Positions 1-10,200 of a stretch of 11,831 nucleotides of DNA are shown piece after piece. This DNA is from an uncultured Lachnospiraceae bacterium (GTDB taxonomy: Bacteria > Bacillota_A > Clostridia > TANB77 > CAG-508). The position numbers were made by a program, and so were the translations under genes. Location: assembly GCA_947165105.1 (NCBI GenBank), contig CAMUZC010000051.1, forward strand, positions 1 through 11,831. The letters run 5' to 3'. Below the pieces are notes generated by a model, which had not been told where the DNA came from, did not search any database, and saw only the letters and a program-made list of their open reading frames with translations. The number at the start of each line of letters is the position of its first letter. Within the stretch, counting starts at the first letter, position 1.

Positions 1-1215
1 ACAATCATCTTCTAAATCTTTTGGTTCTATTTTTTTATAATTTCTTAAAATATTATTTTTTAGACCTTTAGGTGGCTCGATTGTAATTTTGACAGAATTT
101 TGCAAAATTGAAACTGGGAAGAAAGGATTACTCATAGAAGTTAACCATAAACGGAAATCTTTATCAGGCCAATTTGTATCAAAGTTTTCAACAATTTCTT
201 CCAATTTTGACATAAATGATTTAGCCAAGTGACAATTTTGTAAAAGTACCCATCCTCCTCTAGTTCTCATATCCTCTAAAACTTTCATTGCTTTACCTTC
301 TTGACCTCTACCTAGTGACACAGTTTGGAATTTATTTTTATCATAGCCTTGATCTTCTGCGAATTTTCTAATATCATTAATAGGATCAGACCCTGGTGAT
401 AAAATAAATATCAAAGGCACTATATTACTACTTTGTTTATATGATTTGGCCAATTCAAACGGTGGGGGCTCAATGAATTCTTTTCCAAGATTTCTTTCAA
501 TCCATAATTGAATAGAAGCTATTAATTTATCGGGACGAATCATTTTGATGAAACATAATTTTAAAAATTCTGTCAATTTACTATCCCATTCACCTGGAAG
601 AGTATCATTTTGTGGTGTAACAGAATCATTTATAGATTTAAATATTTCACTTTTACTCATGAATGATTTTTTTAAGCCTTTCATTTCTTGGAAATTTCCA
701 TCCATATAATATAATTGTCTATAAAATGTAGGCCATTCATTTTTATTTATCCATTTTGTTGGATTTTCTGGAATTTCCACATCTCCACTAGGTCCAGCAA
801 GGAAGTATCTCCATTGTGCTTCTGGTATTTTGACAGTATTTCCCGTTGTACCTACGATAATTTTGTAGCAAATGACAAAACTAAATAATAATTTATCTTT
901 TTCGAAGAGACTTCTACAGACATTTTCGTATAAATTTTTAGTGAAAATTTTGTTCAAATTTGCAATTCTTATATCTTTATTATTTGAATTAGGTGTTGTT
1001 TTAATTGAAAATTCATATAATTTACTAAACCATTGAAGACTAAATTGATACATAGGGTCTATAGATGATAAATCCAAAGTAGCAAAGAATAATATACTAC
1101 TTCTTTCAGCTGCAGGTCTATATTTTTCTCTTTCTTTATCAATTTTAATTGTGGTTTCTTTACTTTCTTCAATTTTTTGGGAAATTTCCTCGGATTTTGT
1201 TTTGGATTCTTTTAA
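1..1215 (-). other. AAA6 module and start of the C-terminal region, incomplete (residues ~3500-3903)
   Basis: Landmarks are REKYRPAAERSSILFFATLD (3527-3546), IDPMYQFSLQWF (3550-3561), ENVCRSLFEKDKLLFSFVIC (3595-3614), QWRYFLAG (3632-3639), LPGEWDSKLTEFLKL (3704-3718), FILSPGSDPINDI (3768-3780), WVLLQNCHLAKSFM (3820-3833), FRLWLTSM (3852-3859) and FPVSILQNSVKITIEPPKGL (3864-3883). The typical invariant SLGQGQ is SLGRGQ here. The window ends about 20 residues after EPPKGL. The rest, normally a conserved ERRKFGPLGWN-type block, the final helices and the C-terminal beta barrel, lies to the left of base 1. Confidence 0.92.
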
Positions 1216-4200
1216 TTGGTCAATCAAATCATCATTTTCTAAAAATTTGGAAATATCACCTCCTTCTAAAGCATTTAAAATTTTATCTTCTGTAGCTGTT
1301 AATTCAGCCATTGATTCAAAGTTTTCTAGCATAATTGCATTTTTTCTTTGTTCTAATTCAGGCATTTCGTTATTAATTAATAAAGTCATCATTTGTTCTT
1401 GTAAACCTTGTGGAGTGATACCAAAGTTAACAATGGTAACTTTTACAAAAGTTTCAGGACTATAATGGGGATTTGGTATAGTAGTAGATAGATGTAATTT
1501 GAATTTAAAACTCCATTGAACGTGATCATCACCTATTTTTATTTCAAAAGTATTGGCACCTTTTTGAATTAATTGTTGATTTAATACAGGCTCTAAAGTT
1601 GGATCTAAATTTTCGGAGACATTTTCTAATAATACCCATTTTTCTGCTCTTATTGCCCCTTTTATTAAATTTAAGAAATTAGGATCACTAGCTTTTATGA
1701 CTACTAAACATTCTTGCCTTTTACCGAACTTTTTAATATAATTACTACCTTGATTTTGTGGATCTATCATTAAAGGCCATCTTCTAGAATTTTTAATTAT
1801 GATACCATTCTCTATAGATAAATTATCATTAGGTAAACCATTCAATTTCCATTCATTTACTTCTATAGGATTTTCTAATAATGATTTCATAGTTATTCCT
1901 TCAGTGTGAATTATTTCTAATTCTTGAATTTTTTTTCTCCAGTCATTTTCCAAACTTACTCTATAACTATATATAAAAGGCCCATTATAACATATTGAAG
2001 CAGCGGCCATGAGGGAATCACCAGCTAAATTTTCTACTTGTTTTTTCAAATCAGCAACATTTTTTGTCCAACGAGTTTGTTCTCCAGATAACAAATTAAT
2101 TAATTGTTCTGCTCTTTTTAATTTTTCTTTGGCTTTTTTGACTTGCATAGATAACGAATTTTGCTTATCCATAGCACTTTTATACTCAGCATCTAATTTT
2201 TCTACAGTTGCTTGGGCTGCTCTTGATTTAGCGATTGCATCTTCTTTTTCTGCGTTTGCTTTATTTTTTGCGGCTGAGGCTTCGTCTAATTTTTTTTTAA
2301 TAGGATCAATTGTTTTTTCACAGTTATCAACATATTCTGCTAATAATATCAAATATTCATATAAACCAACCATAGATTTAGCTGCATTTTCTATCATTTT
2401 TTTATTGACTTTTCTACTATTAAACAACTCTACCATTTCTTGGATATTTTGACGCATTGGGGAAATTTTTAATTCATCTAATTTTTCACTACAAAATGTT
2501 TTCAAAGTTTCCAATAATTTATCAGATTTATTGAAATCAATAACACTTAAAGCCTTTCTAATATCATATACTTTAGACCCATCAGGATTTGTCTGGTCTT
2601 TAATTTCATATTCTTTCCTTTTCCAATCATTTCCTTTCATGAAATATAGCAAAGCGGTAAACAAAATTTCACCACCCTCGGTCAATTTTTTATAACCGGC
2701 TTGCTCGGATAAATCGTTTGATTTAACTTTATTTATGGAATTTTTTGCTTTTTCAACGAGGGGCATGACTTTTTCTAGTTCTACTTGGGCTATGGCTAAC
2801 ATTTGGGAACATTCCTCATCTAATTTTTTAGCTTCTTCTTCCTTTATTGCAGCAGCTGCTTTTTCAGTTTCTGCTTTTGACTTTTCAACTGTTAAAACTT
2901 TTACTAATTCTTCTGTTTCTTTTGTGGCTTTTTCTAATTGAGGCTGTTGCTCTTCGATTTGTTTTTTCATTAAATCGACTTCAATATTAGCACTATTTAA
3001 AACTTTTAGACCATTTTCAAATCTTTTGATATTATTATTAAATTCTTTTGTTTTTTCTTTTAATATTTTTTGATACAAAGATAATAATTCTAAATATGAT
3101 GTAGGAGTTAAATATACATGTCTTCTCATTTCTTCAGAAAATAATTTGCTTTCAACTTCAACTCTTTTATGTATATATTTAAATGCATTTACTATTTTAG
3201 GTATAGTCTCATCGCTTAACCCTGTTTCTTCCTCCTTAAATTTATCCATAGCTACACTTTCTAGGGCATCCTCCGGCCATTCACTGAACCAATCCAATGT
3301 ACAACAGTTGACCAAAGAAGGGAACATTCTTAATCTATTAATAAATGAATTACCTAAAGGTGACATAGCTAAAACAACATGAATATGTTTTAATACTCTT
3401 GCTAAATATACTTTCATTACATTTGATTCCATTAAATTACCATATTTATTCATAACTTCGGCTCTTACAGCATTTATTATATCATCTTTATCAACTTGTT
3501 GTGCGTATAAATTAGGCACATCACCTGTATTTAAAATACCGTTGATATATTCTAACATAAGCCCATATATTAACTGTGTATCGACAATTAAAAATGTTTG
3601 GTCTTTTTCTTGTATACCAGAACCTTTAAGACATTCTTTGACATTTCTTGCAAAATCTTTCATATCATATCCTTTAACGACATCTATTTGATAACAATCA
3701 TAGCCATTTATATATGTCGCAAGTCTAGCTAGACTCTGACGACCTGATCCCCCTACTCCTAAAAGCAAGGCATTACCTTTAGGCTGTCTTAAAATTCTAC
3801 AAATTCTACTTATGTGACCACATGCGTCTAAAAACATAACTAATTTTAATTTATTTTTTTTAGATTCTTCATTATATATTCTTAACCTTTGATTTATTCT
3901 TTCAATAAAACTAGGAATATCTTTCACTAAATTGTAATTTTTTTTGGCAAATTGATCTGCACCCATAAAATCACAATAAATTATAGCTTTACCGAATTCA
4001 TATAATTTATTTTCATCTGTTTCAAATACTTCTTTTGAACCTTTATCTAATAAATTTTTAAGCCAATTTCTATCATCATCATTAATAAATCTATCCCCAA
4101 ATACACGTGTCATTTCATGTACCCAAATTCTTGCTACATCATGTTTTTCATGTGTTTCTCCTAAAGTACTAGAACATACCCCTTGTAAAACTTTTGAAAT

Positions 4201-7200
4201 ATCTCTTAAGTTAAATATATAGTGCATCTTTGCTGGTGTTGGAAGCATTTCATTTTTAATTTCTTTATAGTCTTTCAAAGTTAAGTCTATAGTAGGATCT
4301 ATTAAATTTTTTACTGTATCTGGGAATTTAGCTAAGAAGAAATTACAAATATTACTAAATATCATTTTAATAGAAGTATCATCTAATTCATTATATGTAA
4401 TTAAATTAAAATGTCTTTGGAATCTTTGGCTTAAATAATTTCTACCACCACCGGGTAGACCCATGGCACCTAATAAAATAATATTTTCAACAGTGATAAA
4501 TTGTTTAGTACCCAAATGATACCAACCATTAAAATCTAACCATTGTCTTAATAATTCTATAGGGGGCTGAGCTCCTGAATCCTGTCTTACTGGCATATTT
4601 AAATCATCTATAAATATAGCACCAGGTTTCTCAGGGGCATATCTACCTCTACCTCTTCTTTGTAATTTTCCTTGTATGGTTTCTTGGGCTTGTCTAGCTG
4701 AGGTTTGTGCAGAAAAGTTCATTATTATACTCATATATTTTTCCCCTAAACCTTTTCCTAATACTTCATTTATATTTATAGTTTTACCAGTACCTGTAGG
4801 TCCTGTGGTAATTACATGCTTATTACTTAAAGATAATTGTTTTATAACAAATGTATTTCTTACGCTATCAGGTGTAGGTACAATAATTTCAGTATATCCA
4901 ATATTATGTGGTAAATCTAATTTACCTATAATACTAATCCATGGTACCCATTCCTTTTTTTCGGGATCAAATAAGAAATCATATACTGTTTCACTTTCTG
5001 GTACTACATATTTTTTTTCTATAGATCTTGTTTTTAATAATTCTCTAAAATAGTTATTAAATGCTTCTCTACCTTGTTCATTTGTTGTAACACCTAATCC
5101 CCATATTATAGCAAAGTAGAAAATACCTTCTAAAACTTCCTCAATTGCTTCGACTTCTTCAGACATATTTTTAAATTGTGCTTCTTGACTTCTAAATTTA
5201 TCGAAAAATGTATCAATTATTCTCATAACACTTGATGCTAAGTTATTATCTACTGTAGGACAAGGTTCTTTTATTTTTCTTCTAACGAAATATATTAAAT
5301 CTTCTAAATAACTATCAAATAAAGTAGTTAATTTATTTTTTATTAATTCTCTTACATCTCCTTTTGATTCAGCTTTTTCTTTCTTTTTTTTCTCTTTTTT
5401 GTCATCTTTTTTATTCTGGTTATTTTGTTGTGCATTTGCGGCATTATTTTTTTGTAAAGTATCCAGCATTAAATCTAATTCTTTTACCCAACAAGTATAT
5501 AAGGGTTTTATACCTAGACTAGAGGGCTCCATATATACCATACCACATCTTGATACAGTTGCAGGGGAAGCAACTACTAAATCTTCTACTTCAAACATAA
5601 TAGTAATCATATCATTTAATAAAATAATATCAGATGAAGCCAAACATAATTTTTTTGAATCGTCTAAAACTGAATTCATATCTTCAATCCACATTGCATC
5701 AACTGGACCATCAAAAATAATCCAATATTTTACTTTACCAGAAGTATCTCTTTTAAACTCATTTATAATTGTGGGTACTATACCGAATGACCATTCCCCT
5801 GTGTCTGCATTTTGTTCTGAATATAATTGTCCATGAGTAATAGCTTTAGGATTTATAATACTTGTACTTGTTTTAAAGTATGTTTTATCATCGGCCAAAC
5901 GACTTATGGATTCTTTTAATACATTATAGTTACTAGTTTTTCCACCACCAGCTGGACCTACTATCATAAGACCATGACGAACCTGAAGAGTATCATATAA
6001 TTGAATAATTTTATCTTTGAAAGCCTTTGATGGGATTAAATTATATTTTCTTTCACTACAAACTTTATCTACATTGTTTAATAAATCATCATAGTTAGAT
6101 TCTGGTCTTTTTGTCGTTGGGAATAAATCACTTATAATATTTCTAAATAGTTCAATATCATGAGAAACAAATTTAGGCACATTAACATCTTCTAAAGCTC
6201 TTAATAATAATTGGTCTTCTGGTGTTTCATGTTCTGTTCTTTTTAATCTTCTTGCAGCATTTAATACAGATTTTACTGCTCTCATACCGAAGTCATAATG
6301 ACCTTGAGTTGATAATTGTTCTGAAGATAATTTCATTGTAGAGACAACTTTTGTAGCTAATTCACTTGCCTTTACATAACCTGACGAATATAAATTAATT
6401 TCTGCTATTAATTTATAGTCGGGCACCATCATAGATATAGATCTAAATAATGCCTTTAGATTATCTGGTAATTCTGTTCTTCCTGCATAACCTGGATTCA
6501 TAGTGATAAAAACGCAAAATGTTGGCAAAATTTTAATTACGGAATCTTCGAAAGTTATTTCTGTTTGACCTTTATCTTTAGCACCGAATAAAGTTAATAA
6601 TTGTTGGGCAATGACAGAAAGTACTTCAATATTAATACGATTAAATTCATCGAAGCAAATCCATGCACCACAACAAGCTAAACCTTTAAAGAATTTACCT
6701 ATCATTACATAATCTGTATCATCGGAGCAATTATATACAACACATAATTTTCCCAAAGTACGGGCTAAATCTTTTGTTGTCTCGGTTTTTCCGGTACCGG
6801 CTGGACCTGCTGGAGCCCCTCCTAAATTTAATCTCAATGCACCCATTAATGTTAAATTACACTTATCTGTTAAAGGGGTTATGACTAAAATTTCTGCGTT
6901 TCCCACATATTCATACCCATAAGGGAAATCTGTTTGGACTGATTTTACCACACAATTATCTTCATCGGGCTTTAAACTTTGGTCCCAATAATATCTCATA
7001 TTCATTATCCAATCGAATTCATTTGTTTTTTTTACACCTTTTGTAATTAAATTTTTCATGACGTTCATATTATGTACATCTAAAGTGATTAAATTGGCTA
7101 AAGTGATACTCATTACTCTTGTTTGTTTTTCTCTGACTAAATCAACTAAGTCTAAAATACGTTCATCATATATTTTTGTAAATTGTTCTAAAGACCCATC

Positions 7201-10200
7201 AAGTATATTTTTTTCTACTTCTTTTGTCCACATAATTTGATTTACTGCCATAATAATTTGCCCAGGATGACCTTTTACCCATTCTTTTCTTTTTCTTTGG
7301 TAATAATCTTCTACAGATAATCCCATATAATGGTGTACTGCTTTGAACATTTGTGCCTCTAATTTTTTCATCCAAATTTCGACATTTTGGCCATGAATTG
7401 TGACATTTTCAACAAAATCTAATTTTTCTCCAAAACGGGAATGAATAGCAGTTATAAACATATCATCTTTTAATGTAATCGAATCTATTGGTTCAAAAAT
7501 TTTATTTACGTTATCTTTCACTTTTTTGATATCTTTTGTCTGGGATAAAATTTCTAAAAACTGCGCATTTGATATGAAATAAAAACGTGGAAATACTCCT
7601 CTTTTTTTCTCCATATAATCATTAAGTCCTTTTTCTACATTTTCTAAATTCATATTTGCTTCCTTTAATTTTTCATACAATCCTTCCATAGAACAGCATT
7701 GTTTTACATTATTATTTGTTTTTAAACCATTCATTAAATCTTGCCACATACGATCAGTCATTTTAAATTTTTTATGTTCATAAGGTATATCCTTAGCTAT
7801 ATCCCCACTGTCAAAAACAGGTTGTAGATATATCCAACTCTTTTGGCATTTATTCCATTCTTCTAATACTGATGATATTAATAATAAATCTTTGTTCCAT
7901 TTGGCAATTTGTTCGGCAAAAGGTCCTTTAAATGGAGATAAATCTAATTGTTGAACATCCATAATATCAGTATCTAATTCTTTATTTATTTCATTCCAAT
8001 TTGCTATTGTTGGTAAATGTGTTAATTTATGTTCGGATAAAACGAAAAAAATTTCTTTCCATTTTAATTCAATACCATGCAATTGTTCCTCTATTTTAGC
8101 CTCTCTATATGCTTTTTCTCCAACATCAGAGCATATTTCCAAATATTTAATCATTCCTTGGTCTAAAATATTCTGAAAAGTGAACCCTTCTCTAGGTGTG
8201 CAATCAATACCAGTTTTTTTAGTAATTTCTTCCCAATGTCTATCTTTTAATCCTCTGGTTAACGCAACTGCTAATTCACCTTTGGGTTTAAAGTCATCTA
8301 CTAAAGTTTTATATTTAAAACAAATTTGGAAAATTTTATCGTCTACTCCTTCTGATTTAAACCTTGATAAAGCCATATTGAAATTTTTGATTAATTCTTG
8401 TATAGTGTTATCTATTTCGTTTCCATCTAATTTATTAAAATTACCTTCTAACCATTTTTTTGAATTGGTGTTCCACCTATCTAGGCCTATCCACATATGA
8501 TAATAGGGTTGTAACATATATTCCAATTCTTGTATTTTTGACCAATCTGTTCTAGGTTTATTGAATAACATTTCTCTTTCATTATACATTATACCATCAG
8601 CTTTGAATTCTTCAAGTCTATCTTTTATATAATTAGCCATTGTTTTTGCTGATTCGGCTTTTGTTTCCTCGTTATATTTAGCCAATTCTTTAATATTTGT
8701 TTCTAATTCGTTAATATTTTCAATTAATTCATTAACTTTTTCGATTTGTTCTTCAGCTAATTGCTCTTTCTTTTTATCTAATTGTATCAATTTTTCATCT
8801 TTTATATTATTTATATCAGTAGGCCCCCTCATTAAATTCATTCTTTGCTCAAATTGAATATAATCTAATTTTACATTAAATTCATCCAATATTTTATATA
8901 TTTTATCAACATCAGCAGTTTTTTCCTTTAATTTATTTAATTCTAAAGGAATAGTTGCAATATAAGCTTGAACTTCTTTTAAATCATTAATTGTAATAAC
9001 TTCTCTATTAATTTCGTGGGCCATTTGAGCATATCCTGTTTGAATTGTACCATTTAAGTCTTTTGCTTTTTCTCTTAAATATTCAATTTCCATATCGGCT
9101 AATTTATTAAATTTTGAAGCTAGTTCATTTCTATATTCTCTACAATTAATCATAAAAAAACTAACATGAATTAGTTTAGGTATTTCATTCAAAATTACTT
9201 TTTCTTTACTTTTATTTTCTTTTATATCTTCCTTAATTTTTTCAGGAGTCCATATTCTATCATCTATATCTTTAGTTTCATCATCTTTTATTTCTTTCAT
9301 TCTTGCATAGGGGTCTAATTCGATATATTCTTTAAATTTACTAAAAGTGTCTAAATATGGTTGTAAGGGTTCACAAGCTTTTTTAAGGGATTCAACTAAA
9401 TTTTCATATTTTTCCCATATCCATATACTATCTTCATTTAATTCAAATCCTTCTTTTATTTCTTCTTTGGTTTTTGGTATAGGTTTACCCCCCTTTGGTC
9501 TAGTGATGGTTTTTAATGGTATCCCATTTTTACCTGCTTTGATTAAATTAGGTAGTAATAATGGCTCTACTTGGGATATTTTTTGCATACGTTCAAGTCC
9601 ATCATCAAATATTTGCATTACATCTTTTATCAAATCGGCTTCTTTTGTTGTGTATTCTAAAGTTTTTTCATCTTTTTTAGTTATATTTATTTGGAATAAA
9701 GCTTGTTCTCGATTTATATCATATATGAAATCTTCATCATCTGGACTTGATGTATCTACTTGAACTTTAGGCTGTTCAGCCTCGATTTCTTCTACATTTA
9801 TTAAATCATTTGTTGTATTTATTTCTTCAATTATTTCCTCGGGTTCATATGTATTTATAACTTGATTGACATCTTTTACCTCGGTTTTCATAGGGATATA
9901 TTTTTGGAAAAATTTTACATAATTTTCCATTGATTTTGTGACTAAATTATGTAAAACGTCTTGCATTAAACATTTTACTACTGTCATATATTTTTTAAGT
10001 TTTAAATATTCATAAATTTCTTTTGAAGCAACATTTAAATTAAAACTACCTTTACCTACACCTGTTAATGATTTTTCGAGTGTATCTTTTATTATTTTAA
10101 CCCATTCATCTAATTTTTTTCCTACTATGTTTATATTAGCTTTTTGTTTTGATTTAAATTCTTGAAGTCTTAAAGGTTTTTTTATATCAAAATTAAATAT

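Noticed and set aside
841..900. Possible tiny in-frame intron near GTAGGTACAACGGG (minus strand, residues ~3619-3626)
   Set aside because: A few extra residues here compared with DNAH1 begin with GT, but loop length at this point varies in the family, the frame stays open, and no convincing splice pattern is visible.
1151..2941. Forward-strand ORFs at 1151-1465, 2009-2452 and 2735-2941
   Set aside because: They lie antisense to conserved dynein sequence. Their Ser/Phe/Leu-rich products are what Lys/Glu-rich coiled-coil codons give on the opposite strand.
3736..3759. Walker A Lys-to-Arg change in AAA4 as an inactivating mutation or pseudogene sign
   Set aside because: Arg at this position is normal in many axonemal inner-arm dyneins, and the whole frame is intact.
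3146..5836. Forward-strand ORFs at 3146-3382, 4676-5053 and 5399-5836
   Set aside because: They overlap AAA2-AAA4 motifs on the minus strand, show no recognisable domain, and have no non-coding space for a promoter.
7058..9763. Forward-strand ORFs at 7058-7240, 8180-8500 and 9347-9763
   Set aside because: They are antisense to the linker and tail, with hydrophobic, Ser-rich low-information products and no independent support.
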